This document shows, one piece after another, positions 1 through 11,158 of a DNA stretch of 64,000 nt. The position numbers were made by a program, and so were the translations under genes. A model generated the notes under the pieces. That model searched no databases. It saw only the letters and a list, made by a program, of their open reading frames with translations, and had not been told where the DNA came from. The number at the start of each line of letters is the position of its first letter. Position 1 is the stretch's first letter. The stretch spans positions 34,088,421 through 34,152,420 of the forward strand of contig JBCFYV010000100.1 of the NCBI GenBank assembly GCA_039000515.1, in the 5' to 3' direction. The DNA comes from Timema cristinae. Taxonomy: Eukaryota > Arthropoda > Insecta > Phasmatodea > Timematidae.

Positions 1-113
1 GAGCTATCACCGTGTGAAGAAAATTAAACTATCCTATGTTTTGACTGGAGAAATATTTGACATAAAAACAGCAAAATCACTTGCCTTTTTTTCCGCGTCC
101 CCTCCCACCCCAC
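1..113 (+). repeat. Foldback MITE (FB family), right-arm fragment
   Basis: The window opens inside the right arm of the family also seen at 17178-17539 and 54489-54850. It shares the 'CACCGTGTGAAGAAAATTAA' stretch, the 'ACTGGAGAAATATTTGA' stretch and the terminal CCCCACC followed by TTAA. The left arm would lie upstream of the window. Confidence 0.6.
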
Positions 114-724
114 CTTAAACAAGTCTTGTGAAGAAATATAAGTTGTATTTCCCCATTATTCTTAAATCATTCTGTTTCAAGGATAAGTTATGACTTCATA
201 CTTAGTTTGAGGAAAAGTGAAATTTGGTTACTCTCTAATTCAATTCAAGCAGCCTTGAAAAATAGGAATACCATCTGAAAAGAATAAGAAATTTGTAGTA
301 AGAAAATAGTGGCAACACTGAGTATATATGTCTTGTTCCGATATTTTCCTAGTTTATGAAAAGGATATAGTTTAAATAAATGATAATGTCGTATTTTCTT
401 TAATTGATTAATGTGTACGTGTCGTTCCCATTTTTCTTCTAGCTTGATTGTACTTATTGAAGTTTATAGTTCACTGAGTGGCCAAAATGGTTACTGGGCG
501 TCTCACCCCCCCCCCCCCCTCCACCCCCCATTAATTGATACTTCCCTTTGTTGTCTAGCAATTATGAGCAACTCCAAATGAGACGTACACATGCAGAAGT
601 ATTTTTAATAGCCAGTGGTACCAAATGAACAACAACACAACATGCAATTACCAACAATTAATAGCGCGAATCGTACCCTAGCAGACGTAATTAAATATAC
701 AGTGACGAATTAAGCTTCAAGTCA

Positions 725-900
725 TACTGAAATAAAGGTTCCCAGGTTCGATTCCTAGCAAGAGCCAAAATGTATCATGGGGTTAATTTTGGTCTTCCTC
801 TTCCACGGCAATTACTCACAGCCAGTGGGGCTGGGTATTATCTCGTCTTGAATTAAGCTAGTTTGTAGGTCGTGTTAAATTATCTATAGGTTAATTAAGT
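725..900 (+). repeat. Possible tRNA-derived SINE fragment (family F)
   Basis: A B-box-like GGTTCGATTCC sits near the start, followed by about 140 bp of unique body. No A box is visible, so the 5' end is missing or this is not a SINE. Only one copy is seen in the window. Confidence 0.3.
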
Positions 901-1082
901 TCATTTTAAATTCTTCTCGGTTAGAAAAAAAAACCATACGCTTTTATATTCCCTTAAATTTCAACGAAAAGTGGATTAAAGCCAGATTTTCATAGGAAGT
1001 CCATTTGTAGGAATCTGGAAACACATGCTGCTACCGTGGTGGAAATAGAAATTAAAATACCACAATTTTATTTATATTCTTG

Positions 1083-1395
1083 TCTCTCTCGGTGGTCTTG
1101 AGGTAAAGTGCTCGTCTCAGGACCCGATGTTCCTGGGTTCAAACCCAACTGCAGTCTACGGATTTTTCTTGAGCGATATAAATAATTGGTAGTACCACTT
1201 CTTTAGATGGGAAGTAAAGCTTTTGGTCTTATATAGATGTAAAAGAACCCGGTAAAATAGGTGAAAATACCTTTCCTGGAAAAATTGGTAGACCCTTTCG
1301 ATCTTGCTCATAGAAACTCACGTGTGCTGATATAATCAGTCGGTTCGGAAAATGCACGTTAAATAACGCAAATAAATAAATATTTATATTCTGAT
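1083..1395 (+). repeat. tRNA-derived SINE (family E)
   Basis: An A-box-like TGGTCTTGAGGTAAAGTGC is followed about 45 bp later by the B-box-like GGTTCAAACCC. A ~230-bp body then ends in a (AAATA)n-type tail after 'GCACGTTAAATAACGC'. The body motif 'GCTGATATAATCA' recurs near 62380, so there is probably a second, headless copy there. The tail differs from that of SINE-A and SINE-B. Confidence 0.5.
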
Positions 1396-1670
1396 TGTTT
1401 TTAATTAACAATGAAATGGTAACTATATCGTAATCGCTAGGAAGTATTATTGGAAGTTTTTGATAACCTTTTAACTAATAAATCAAATAAGACAAATTTC
1501 TAGAAATCCAAATGTCGGTGACTTTCCATCAATATTGGTAGCCGAAAGTGGGCTACTTAAAAGAATCAGGGTTTGATTATAGGCACGTAACTGATGTTTA
1601 TATTAGGGCCCCTACATGATAAGTTAGACTGTCGTGTTGGGGCCCTATAAGGGCTGGCAAGGGATACTTG

Positions 1671-1745
1671 TGTGTCGTTTCCAGTATTTTTGCAGTTTAT
1701 TTTAATAACAAAAAACTTTTTCTGCCAAAAAAATAAAATTGCTTC
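1671..1745 (+). repeat. FB family fragment (left arm)
   Basis: It matches the left arm of the foldback MITE: CAGTRTTTTTGCAGTTTAT, then a GCCAAAA-like stretch, then ATTGCTTCA. It is cut off by the SINE-B fragment that follows. Confidence 0.5.
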
Positions 1746-1755
1746 AATATACCCA

Positions 1756-1936
1756 TCTGATTGCCAAACCTTTCCTTCACCTCTGACAAGACGTGTATTA
1801 ATCACAAGATGTCTTGTCAGAGGTGAAGGAAGGGTTTGGAAATCAGATAAATCTGTGCCGGGACCGAGGATTGAACCCCGGCCGCCAGCACAGAAGTCTG
1901 ACACCTTACCCCTAGACCACCAGATCACCAACTCCT
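1756..1936 (-). repeat. SINE-B, inverted/rearranged copy
   Basis: About 55 bp of SINE-B body in plus orientation (TGCCAAACCTTTCC...) joins head to head with a minus-orientation 5' half that includes the B box (GATTGAACCCC on plus) and the A box (CCCTAGACCACCAG). The two pieces pair as a hairpin across roughly 1756-1850. This resembles a template-switch or twin-priming inversion. A 121-codon minus-strand open frame here is only SINE sequence. Confidence 0.7.
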
Positions 1937-2250
1937 AATAAAATGTCGAAAATTTTAACCGTAAGTTGAAATTTTAATACGAATTGTTGACCCTTGTGGT
2001 CCCAACATTCATCTTTTTTTTATCGGTCCAAACATACAAATAAGGACATTAATTCTTAAAAACAAAATTACAAAATTTAGAACCGGGAATATAAAATAAA
2101 AGTTTTACATAAGTATAGTGCAATTTATGCTTTGGTTTGCTAGTGTATATGATTTCGTTTAACATATATTACGAGTTTTGAGTAAATATCTAAATTTTCA
2201 AACAATAGAGCGAGAATGTGTTCGGAGTTCCGTACCATTTATTAAAATAT
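1937..2250 (+). repeat. Interspersed repeat R1, copy 1
   Basis: It aligns along its length with 36968-37300; shared blocks include 'GTTTTACATAAGTATAGTGC' and 'CATATATTACGAGTTT'. There is no coding frame and no visible terminal repeats. Class unknown. Confidence 0.65.
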
Positions 2251-2988
2251 ATTGGGACAGTTTGTTTATTTTTAAATGAACTAAATTATATCTAAACTTT
2301 TTTTTTTCAATTACAAAACCTTGGTCGTCTCTTAAGACCACTTACCCAACTGAATGACGTATGACCCAAATGTAAATATTGACAAACTAAAACATTAGAT
2401 ATCTTCCAGCTTAGTAACAAAGGTTTCCATACCGCACGAGGACAAACAAACGTTTTAATTAATTTTGAAGGGGGAAAAAAAAAAGTATAATTGTGTTACA
2501 AACCTGACTGAATTTCTTAATTAATTTTCAAGACATACCGTACAATCAAGCACGGTGAAGTAAATCAGCTCTTCAAGTCCTCCTCTTTTCCTTGTTTCTC
2601 GTTCTTCTCTAAACCTGACAGTCAACTTCCAAGAGAAGTTGGTAAAATGAGAGAACTACTCGCGCAGCGAATATACCGACACTGGAATATGTCGAACAAA
2701 CTAGTTTGGGTGAGCGCCGAGAACATCTGACTGTAAAAAGACCCTACTACCGCTGTGCTTTTGAGGATACATTTTCCATATAGTTCGGTCCCCCCTCCCC
2801 TCCCGCTATTCTCTCTTTTGTAGGGGATTAAAAAAATCATAATTTCGATCTTTATTTTCTTTTCCCATAGATTACATAATCGTGGTTGATACATAGCTGA
2901 TGGCAAATTTTATAGGAAGAACCTTATCTGACAGATAATAAACACAATATCACCTTAGAGGAAACTGAAGGTCTTATGGAGAAAAGCT
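2251..2988. other. No recognisable feature
   Basis: AT-rich unique sequence. The 94-codon minus-strand frame at 2622-2906 has no family features that I recognise, and I do not call it a gene. Confidence 0.5.
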
Positions 2989-3058
2989 TTATCTTCTCAC
3001 TCACTCACTCACTCTCCCACACACACTCTCCCACACACACACACACACACACACACAC
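2989..3058 (+). repeat. Simple repeat (CTCA)n then (CA)n
   Basis: Imperfect CTCA/CTCCCACA units run into an uninterrupted (CA)n tract ending at about 3058. Confidence 0.9.
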
Positions 3059-3309
3059 TCATTTTCTCGGTCAACTCTTGCCAAATCTCCTTGCTCCCAG
3101 TTATGTCGAAATACAGTGTCCTAGGGGTAAGAAGGAGATAGTGGCAACATCGGCGAACCAGCGTTGTGAAACTTATCTAATATTTAAGAGAAGATTGACC
3201 ACACGAAAACAAGAAAATGACAACGCTGTTTCCCAATAGTAATCGTAAAGTTCATTCTAAGGTGATATCTATTGTAGCAAAGTTACTAGATCTATTTCCC
3301 CTGACTTAT

Positions 3310-3460
3310 ACATATATCTAGTCATGTGATCTTTAATAGATAATATCAATATCTATAAAATAACTCTATAATAAAATAGTAAAATGTTATGTAATGTAAA
3401 ATGTTTTTAAAAAAGTTTTTTTTCTCTCTATACGTATCTTCCTACCAAAATCTAACTATT
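3310..3460 (+). repeat. Interspersed repeat R2 copy
   Basis: It carries the R2 signature AGTCATGTGATC, then AATAGATAATATCAATA, CTATAAAATA and a later TCTTCCTACCAAAAT. These appear in the same order at 33135-33285, 51848-52020, 52545-52682 and 57845-58025. Confidence 0.5.
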
Positions 3461-4570
3461 AACCGTAGACATTTCAATAAATAATGTAAACCAATTAAAT
3501 TAATCCTGTGTTTGTAACTGGTCAAAACGTTTTTGTGCTTCCCCCCCTCCCCTCTCTCGTTAATTAATTTTAAACCTGGACAGTTGATATATTTTTCCCA
3601 CAGTACTAACTACGGATTCTTTATTTAGAATGCTATGCAGCTGCTAATGAATACAATGTATAATTTCAAAATGTATTAGAACTAAAAGTAATCGTTTCTT
3701 ACGCACCATATATATTGGTGAGAGACGCATTATCCTGCTTATACCTTGAAATAAATTGGGCACCGTTAAAAATCTTATTTCACACGCAAGTTTATTCAAA
3801 ATTTAATAAAATCTTTGGAAAAAAGTCATTGTAGTGTGATCTCTTAGGAAGTACACATGACATTGCTAATTTATTATTGGATAGAGCAATTTTTTTTGTA
3901 CACAGGTTTAGTTGCTGTATACGAATTAACACTTTCTCGCAATTTTTTTCGCTACGATGACTAATTAAATGTGTCACAATTTTAATATATATATAATTCC
4001 ATATTGCTTTTAATTTCTCACTATTCTTACTCAGCAAAATAATTTGCTTAGGTGTCCATATTGGGTGTGCGAGTTAAAAAAATAATTGATCAGTTTTTTG
4101 TGGCGCTACCTTTTTTTATATATATAAGAATAGATACTAAACCTACTACGACTTGAGAAAATTTATAAATAAACACATTCATATAATGAAAGATTTGTTT
4201 CTTATTTTCAATAAATAAATTCTTTTCACCTTTTTATTCTATCTCTCTACTGGTTAACCGAGTTATTAGATACAAGATCACGCTAAGAATTTAATCAAAA
4301 TTTGTGCTTTTTGTTCATTCTTCACTATATAACCATGAAATTGAGATCATTGAAAAAGTTTTTTATTAAAAAATTGTTTTCATTTTGGTTGTAATTTTTA
4401 AGATTTGACAAAACTGTTTCACAGGACTTAATTACACTGTTTTCTAATCAAGACTCCAGGTTACCGCACTATGATACAATGGCTGGTTAAAGCTCTATCA
4501 CCTACTTAAGTTTCGCTTTTTTCGTTGTTGTTAGACGGGCTCCCACAAGATAAATTTTGTTAGCACCATG
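3461..4570. other. No recognisable feature
   Basis: AT-rich sequence with scattered poly-T/poly-A and short poly-C runs. No coding frame of interest and no repeat shared with the rest of the window was seen. Confidence 0.5.
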
Positions 4571-4576
4571 AGCAAC

Positions 4577-4616
4577 GTGATGGTGATGGTGATGGTGATG
4601 GTGATGGTGATGCTGA
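4577..4616 (+). repeat. Short (GGTGAT)n array
   Basis: About six perfect GGTGAT units, ending in a GCTGAT variant. Confidence 0.9.
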
Positions 4617-5283
4617 TCAGGGTTATTATAATTTTACCCAGCCAAAAAAAACGGTTTTTTTAAACCACTTAAAAAACCACATTTTATTTTGGACACAAAT
4701 CAATCGTCTAATTTTTGAAAATTGTTAGTCATTTTGGGAAACCTTTTGGTTAAAGCCCAATAGTAATAATACATTGATTGGTACTGGGTATTATACACAA
4801 TTTTTGAAATTACAGATTTTATACAATATAGTAAGCTTTAAAATATGTTTTAATTGGTTGAACAAAATAATATGTTTAACTAGCAACTCAGTTGTGATAA
4901 TATAATTTTAAACTACCTACACTGTATTAATGCTAGGCCCTAGAAATAATACTTTGTCAAAAAAGCAAATAAGTTAACAAAAGTTCTTACCTTTTATCTT
5001 TAGCTAAAGAAAGCAACAAATCATTTAAGCAGCTGGCTTGTCAGTTATTCGATGCATTGTCTCCTCTTCCCCTCTTTATATTTCTTCTACATAAAAAAGT
5101 CTTTTTTTTCTCAATCTGCTAGCTTGTACATTATTGTTGCCAAGAATTACATTGTTGCATTATTGTTTTCCTTTATTATGTCTCTTATTAAGTACTCCAT
5201 TCCTTACTATATTGAAATTAAAACATGTTTCTCTGGATCCCGAATAATTAATATATTAGAATTATTGGTTTAGTCAGATAACA
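4617..5283. other. No recognisable feature
   Basis: AT-rich sequence without structure that I could assign. The 73-codon frame at 5052-5273 is hydrophobic and low-complexity and has no recognisable domain. Confidence 0.45.
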
Positions 5284-5497
5284 AACATAATATCTTTAAC
5301 TATTTTTCCACCCTGATGGGGATTGTGATTGTAATTGTGAGAGGAGCTAATTAAGGTACAATTGAATTTTTGTGGAAAAATACAATTGAATTTATATATA
5401 TATATATATATAAATTCAATTGTACCTTAATTAGCTCCTCTCACAATAACAATCACAATCCCCATCAGGGTGGAAAAATAGTTAAAGATATTATGTT
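5284..5497. repeat. Long near-perfect palindrome (~95-bp arms)
   Basis: The left arm starts AACATAATATCTTTAAC and its reverse complement ends the block (GTTAAAGATATTATGTT). The arms meet at an (AT)n centre near 5395-5412. The left arm has a ~24-bp partial duplication of TACAATTGAATTT next to the centre. One or two mismatches per arm imply a young foldback element or a recent inverted duplication. No coding content. Confidence 0.85.
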
Positions 5498-5555
5498 ATT
5501 TAAAACTATATAATTAGGATTATATATATATAATCCTAATTATATAGTTTTAAAT
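5498..5555. repeat. Second palindrome, directly adjoining the first
   Basis: Arms reading ATTTAAAACTATATAATTAG and onward pair with the reverse complement, with an AT-only centre. It starts immediately where the larger palindrome ends. Confidence 0.85.
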
Positions 5556-5767
5556 TTTAGAAGTGCCAGAACGCCAAATGAAGTATTTTTCACTTCCTAT
5601 GTCATTCCATAAAAATGGATTTCAATCAAATTGTGATTATACCTATATTTAATTATCTATATCACCAAAAAAGTTTAACGTTATCCTTTAGGCTGTATTA
5701 TAGTCCATAAGAAATGTAATATTGGATTGCAGGTTACAAAAAACTCGCAAAGATATAATTTATAACT

Positions 5768-6000
5768 CGATTCGTTGATCGCATGGTATAAGGCGTCACT
5801 CGTGCAGTTGATATAGATCGCTGATGATGGGGAGATCGAGTTTTGAATCTCAGTCGAGTGCACTGAGTCTTTTTTAAATTGTCCCCCCCCCTCCCTCAAC
5901 GCAAATGCAGGTTCGCTTCCACTAAATACAACCTCCCTAATAACTAAAACCATTAATGTAGTTAGTAAATAAGCGTATAACCCGAAATGGTAGTAAGAGG
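5768..6000 (+). repeat. SINE-A copy
   Basis: Diverged head (CGCATGGTATAAGGCG, A box) and B box (GTTTTGAATCTC), then the body signature CTCCCTCAACGCAAATGC and a tail with GCGTATAACCCGAAATGG. The terminal GCGGTGCTA is degraded. Confidence 0.8.
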
Positions 6001-6530
6001 ATCTTACAAGTTATAGTACACCCTGTATAGTCAAATTTTCATGGGAAGAGTTTCTTATCAAAAACAAACCTATTGTTTTTGGTCAAGATTGATAATATTT
6101 CACTAAATTATTAATGTAGTTATACGGGTATTGATATAAGTGTAATATATATTAAAAGTGACAGATTAAGATCACGTGATCTGACGTATAAATGTATGAA
6201 AGAAGACCTAGTAACTTTTATAGGTGTTTTCCGATGAAGGTTTGACTTTAAATTCACTATCAGCAGTTGCAATTATTCAAAGTATTATCTTGTGTGTGGT
6301 ATTTTAATTATTCAGAGATAACCTCTAAACCTACTTCGCAGAATGTTGGTGGGAAAAGTGTGTCAAATTGTGTTGGCACGGCTTGGAAAAAAAAAATCAT
6401 ATACATGGTAACTACCATGTTACAGAAAGAGGAAAACAATGGTAGTCGAATTACGCGGTGCTTCCTAGGAGAAATAAATGTTCTTAGTTTAATGATTGGA
6501 CGGGTAGGTAACTTTAAAGTTAGTGCCTAA

Positions 6531-7342
6531 TGTCGGGATTACGATCAACCTAAATTTAACTTAACGTTCAATGAAAGTTAACTTAACTTAAGAAAACGTA
6601 TGTGTGATCACGATTCACGTAACTTAACATAACAACTCGAACCAAACATCTCCATTCTAGAGGATTTGTTTTGATCTGTGATTTGTACTATATGTATTAG
6701 TGTTTATGATCTGTGAATTTTTACTGTTTTCTACCGATACTATGGATATTTATCATTAAACTTTTTTGAGCAGATTTTAATGCTTTTACAAATATGATTG
6801 TTATTTGATTATATTTTAATAACAAGGATCTTTTTGAAAGAAATTCATTCCATTTTATATAATAAAAGCTTTGTGGTTTGAACTCCTTTAAAATATTTGA
6901 ATTGAGTCTATTCTATAACGTTCTATAATGATACTTTGCAAGTGATTATTTTAATAAAGTTAAACCGATCACCAGAACTAAAGCTAAAGAGTAGACCTTG
7001 GTCATAAAACCAACAAATAAATAAATTATTATTATTATTAGCACCGCGTCTTACTACCCGTTCGGGTTATACGCACTTACGCTAAAGTGTAATGGTAGGG
7101 TGATTGTGAGATGAAATGAAGGACCTACAGTTTAACGTGGAATCCGAACCACGGTGGCGACCTGGCATTCCACACATTCACAAGATGTAAATAAATTAAT
7201 AAATAGTCATGTATACGTCCCTCGCATAATGATTGGCTGGCTAGTTCACGTGATATCCTTCAAGTAACGTTCACTTAACGTGAAAGACCTCCCAGGACAT
7301 CTCTTACGTTAAGTTAACGTTAAGTTGATCGTGGCCCTGGCA
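6531..7342. mobile_element. Harbinger-like non-autonomous DNA element, TAA target duplication
   Basis: The left terminus TGTCGGGATTACGATCAAC and the reverse-complemented right terminus TGCCAGGGCCACGATCAAC form an imperfect terminal inverted repeat. It continues into AACTTAACGTT-rich subterminal repeats on both sides. TAA flanks both ends (6528-6530 and 7343-7345). A 3-bp TWA duplication is typical of PIF/Harbinger elements. No transposase frame is present. A SINE-B copy at 7029-7188 is nested inside. Confidence 0.65.
7029..7188 (-). repeat. SINE-B, 5'-truncated, nested in a DNA element
   Basis: Plus-strand reading runs from (ATT)n through AGCACCGCGTCTTACTACCC into the B body and stops before the tRNA head. 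It is flanked by AAATAAATTA at 7019-7028 and 7189-7198, a 10-bp target duplication. 5' truncation is typical of target-primed reverse transcription. Confidence 0.85.
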
Positions 7343-7544
7343 TAAGGGGCTGTGTTGGCCATGGCCCTTTTTGCTTCTGACTCGATTTTTAATTAATTAA
7401 AAAAATTGAATCAAAATTTTAAAATTTTGTCCAAGATGTACACAGGGGCTACTAAGATTTTAAATTTCAGAATTCCAGGAAAACACAAAGAATTTTGCAA
7501 AATCCAGTAAGAATGCTGGATTTAAAAAATATATATATTTTTAT

Positions 7545-7785
7545 TTAATCGCTGCCTCTTAATACCGGTTTAGGTTATACTCAACACTCTAAAGGGGTAG
7601 GGGTGAGAAGGAAGTATTTTAGAGGTATTGTAGCCGCATTGGCTTGGAAGACTAGGGGGAAACCATATAGGAAAAAGCCGCCTTCAGTAGATCACCTCGA
7701 GATTTGAACCCCGATCTCTTGTCATCGGTGGTTTAGTGTATTGTGAGAATTACTCCTAAGACCATTCGAGCACCGAAGTGCGTAA
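7545..7785 (-). repeat. SINE-A copy, diverged
   Basis: It reads tail to head on the plus strand: a degraded CTTAATACCGGTTTAGGTTA tail, a body, the B-box complement GAGATTTGAACCCCG, then GAGCACCGAAGTGCG at the head. Confidence 0.65.
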
Positions 7786-7964
7786 TGTTTATTGGTGGGT
7801 ACTCAGCCAAATTTAAATACCGCCTTTTTGTTTGGATTCCGTAATTTTCATTAACTGATGTAAAAGGTATCGAAAATCTTGACATTAAGATCTAGTCTGT
7901 CGATACAAGTAAGAATGGAGGGCACAAAGGAATCTAGTTAAAGATCACTAATATATATGTGTTT

Positions 7965-8165
7965 GTTTGTGAAGGGAAAAGGGGGAAAGTCCAATTTTAT
8001 TTCAAATTGAGTTGATGCTGCCATCTGTTGGACAATCACGTGACTTCTTTAAAGCACTTTGGATTATGGTTAAGAGGTATCTTGATATATTTAAATTAAT
8101 TTAATACAATTAATTTTATGGTGTCCTTATGGGGTTTGATATAAAAGTTGTCCTGAAGAATGTGT
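7965..8165 (+). repeat. Interspersed repeat R4, copy 1
   Basis: It aligns with 53960-54160: shared GAAAGTCCAATTTTA, CATCTG(T/C)T, ACAATCA(C/T)G, ATGGTTAA(G/A)AGGT and TGGTGTCCTTA(T/C)GG. Class unknown. Confidence 0.6.
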
Positions 8166-8278
8166 GTAGTGGTTTCTTCCCCACCCCCTTTTACACTTCA
8201 TATATGTAAACAAGTCTCTTACATATAAAATGATAAATATACAAAATAATTAGTAGCCTACGGTGCTCCTCAGACTTC

Positions 8279-8998
8279 CTTGCTCCCTTACCTAAAGATG
8301 TTCTTGCTCCCTTATCTAAATATGTTCTTGCTCCCTTACCTAAAGATGTTCTTGCTCCCTTACCTAAAGATGTTCTTGCTCCCTTATCTAAAGATGTTCT
8401 TGCTCCCTTACCTAAAGATGTTCTTGCTCCCTTATCTAAATATGTTCTTGCTCCCTTATCTAAATATGTTCTTGCTCCCTTATCTAAATATGTTCTTGCT
8501 CCCTTATCTAAAGATGTTCTTGCTCCCTTATCTAAAGATGTTCTTGCTCCCTTACCTAAAGATGTTCTTGCTCCCTTATCTAAAGATGTTCTTGCTCCCT
8601 TACCTAAAGATGTTCTTGCTCCCTTATCTAAATATGTTCTTGCTCCCTTATCTAAATATGTTCTTGCTCCCTTATCTAAATATGTTCTTGCTCCCTTACC
8701 TAAAGATGTTCTTGCTCCCTTACCTAAAGATGTTCTTGCTCCCTTATCTAAAGATGTTCTTGCTCCCTTATCTAAATATGTTCTTGCTCCCTTACCTAAA
8801 TATGTTCTTGCTCCCTTACCTAAAGATGTTCTTGCTCCTTTACCTAAAGATGTTCTTGCTCCCTTACCTAAAGATGTTCTTGCTCCCTTACCTAAAGATG
8901 TTCTTGCTCCCTTACCTAAAGATGTTCTTGCTCCCTTATCTAAAGATGTTCTTGCTCCCTTATCTAAAGATGTTCTTGCTCCCTTACCTAAAGATGTA
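8279..8998 (+). repeat. 24-bp minisatellite, 30 units
   Basis: The unit is CTTGCTCCC TTA(C/T)CT AAA(G/T)AT GTT, repeated 30 times head to tail without length change. Variation is almost confined to two sites, ACC/ATC and GAT/TAT. Because the unit is a multiple of three, one frame stays open for 239 codons (LLPYLKMF repeats). This frame is a by-product of the array, with no promoter or non-repeat coding flank. There are no unique spacers, so it is not a CRISPR-like array. Confidence 0.95.
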
Positions 8999-9000
8999 GA

Positions 9001-9560
9001 TATTTACCTTTTTTTTACTGCCGTGTCATTTATAACTTTTAGGGTTATACACAGACATTTACTTAAAACTTGTAGAATGGGGAAAAAAATTGATACCTAC
9101 GTTGTTACTGAAACATAGTGGAAAAAATAGAATCACATTTTACCAAAGAGCATAACTAAAATAATATACAGTGTTACAGAATTATTAAGAAAACAGGAAC
9201 ATCTCTTTTGTCCAAATAACATACCAATTTATTATTTCGGAGACCTCCATTACAACAAATTCTTATATCCCTTAAGCTATTGGTTTTATAAAACTATATT
9301 TCAAATGCTTTTTAATTTTAATAGTACTAAATATTTGTATCGATAAATTATTTCGTGTCTCTAAAAGTTATTTAAATATGATGATAGTTAACATTTCCGC
9401 CTATATAAAGTACCCTCAAATTAATTATTACGGGAAAATAAGAATTGCCTTTTTGTTTGTAATTTTAAACAATGTTTAAATACGAAGTTAGATAAAATTC
9501 GTTAAGAGACGATTTTGAGAAAGTTGATCGTATTTCTTCTTCCGCTCTTCAGTAAACCAC
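9001..9560. other. No recognisable feature
   Basis: AT-rich sequence without frames or repeats that I could match. Confidence 0.5.
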
Positions 9561-9565
9561 CCTTA

Positions 9566-9767
9566 GGGCCAGTTTCATAGTCAAATTTAGTACGCCTCAA
9601 GTGCGGCGCTACACTAAATACAAGACGACACCTACCTAAACCAGAATGGAATGGGCCGTTCTCGCATAGGAAACTGGCCCATTCCATTCTGGTCTAGGTA
9701 GGTGTCGTCCTGTATTTAGTATAGCGCCACACTTGAGGTTTACTAAGTTTGACTATGAAACTGGCCA
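9566..9767. mobile_element. Palindromic Harbinger-like MITE, TTA target duplication
   Basis: The element starts GGGCCAGTTTCATAG and ends with the complement CTATGAAACTGGCCA. The arms are about 90 bp each and pair almost completely, leaving a spacer of about 18 bp (around 9658-9676). TTA flanks both ends (9563-9565 and 9768-9770). A 3-bp TTA duplication and a GGGCC-type terminus followed by GTTTCAT are typical of PIF/Harbinger MITEs. The 61-codon minus-strand frame overlapping it is fortuitous. Confidence 0.75.
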
Positions 9768-9770
9768 TTA

Positions 9771-10445
9771 ATATTAGGGCTAGATATATAATTCCCAAAT
9801 ATTCCTCAAGAGAACCTTATGAAAACCTAAGATAACCGTTTTAGTCCGATCGGTAATATGGTTACGGCTTTAGACTGAGATACAAACAAACAAGACAGAC
9901 AGAATCATCGTGAAAAAACACTTTATCGGTTTCATGGATTCCTAAAGCGTCGACCTCCATCAAAATATCGAGTTTGATTATTTTTATATGGTCACAATAC
10001 TTTCTTTCTTATAGGGTTTGCGATAAAGTAAAAATCAGATTCTATAAATATCTATATACTTTTTTTCCTCTCAAAGTTTGTATTCAACTAATTCTCTACG
10101 TTCGCTGAGGGTGCTAATGTGCTGTGATGCAACCCATATGTTTACTCTTTGCGTGAGTTCGCTGCTTACATAATCATTTTTATGATAGAGCCAAAGTTAG
10201 CATTTGTGTATGTGTGTCTGTGTGTCTTTGGTGGTTCCTGTCTGCTGTGTGAAATTATCTCGACGCTAAAAAATATGCGGCTCTCTCTGCAGTCTTTCCA
10301 TATGTTTGGATAAGAAAACTTGTTTGCGGAGATTTTTTTTTCGACCGCATCATCGCAAAATAGAACCATTCCTCTAGTTTCTTTCATGCCTCGAATTACT
10401 GATTAAAAAAAAACTATTTAACTTACAGTTATTTATTTTTACCCT
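9771..10445. other. No recognisable feature
   Basis: No coding frame of interest. A short (TG)n-like stretch lies near 10206-10226. Confidence 0.45.
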
Positions 10446-10447
10446 TT

Positions 10448-10677
10448 TCGATGGTAGCATGGTCTAACGCGTTACTCTCGCAATAGTCAATGACTAGGAG
10501 ATTGAGGTTCGTATCTTGGCCAGGTGTACTGAAGGTGGCTGTTTCTAAATGGTATTTATACTCTGCATGCAAATTCGGGTACACTTCCTCTAAATATAAC
10601 CTTCCTAATCCATAAAACCATTATCGTAATTGGTATATAAACGTATAATCGGAACGGGTAATAAGATGCGGCGCTAA
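10448..10677 (+). repeat. SINE-A copy
   Basis: A box CATGGTCTAACGCG, B box GAGGTTCGTATCTTGG, body TTCGGGTACACTTCCTCTAA, and tail ACGTATAATCGGAACGGGTA ending GCGGCGCTA. Confidence 0.85.
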
Positions 10678-11123
10678 AATTTTTTACAACGGATACAAAA
10701 TATTTTGGTCTGGAAATTAGAAGGAAAAAAACTGTTAAAAAGGAAAGAATTTTGGTAACTAAATCTTAAAAATGTTGTTTTAGTGGCAGATTCTTCCATT
10801 TGAATTTCCATCTAAAAGAAAAAAAAATCTTATATGTACACAATATATGAAGTAGAGGTTGTTCTTTAAGATTCCAAAGTATTTAATGTTAATTTGATAT
10901 ATAATATATTCATTACGTGACCCTAAACTAGAAAATGATGGGAAAGATACCCAAAAATAATAAAATGTTTCCTAATGTATTTTTTTAAACATTTGTGGAA
11001 ATTATTAGTGTTTAACAAGTTCTAAATGGTTGGTCACTGTTCTTAATATGAGATGTTCATAAACATATTTATCATAGAAAGTTTATCAACACGACCACAT
11101 AGCAGTTATATGTCTCTTTTAAC

Positions 11124-11124
<1 letters not shown>

Positions 11125-11158
<34 letters not shown>

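Noticed and set aside
1566..1931. 121-codon minus-strand frame (also 88 codons plus, and 60 codons at 37334-37516)
   Set aside because: All are translations of SINE-B heads and bodies.
8279..8998. CRISPR-like array
   Set aside because: Units are contiguous with no unique spacers, and the window is eukaryotic.
8280..8999. 239-codon open frame (LLPYLKMF repeats)
   Set aside because: It is only the readable frame of a 24-bp tandem array; there is no non-repeat coding flank or promoter.
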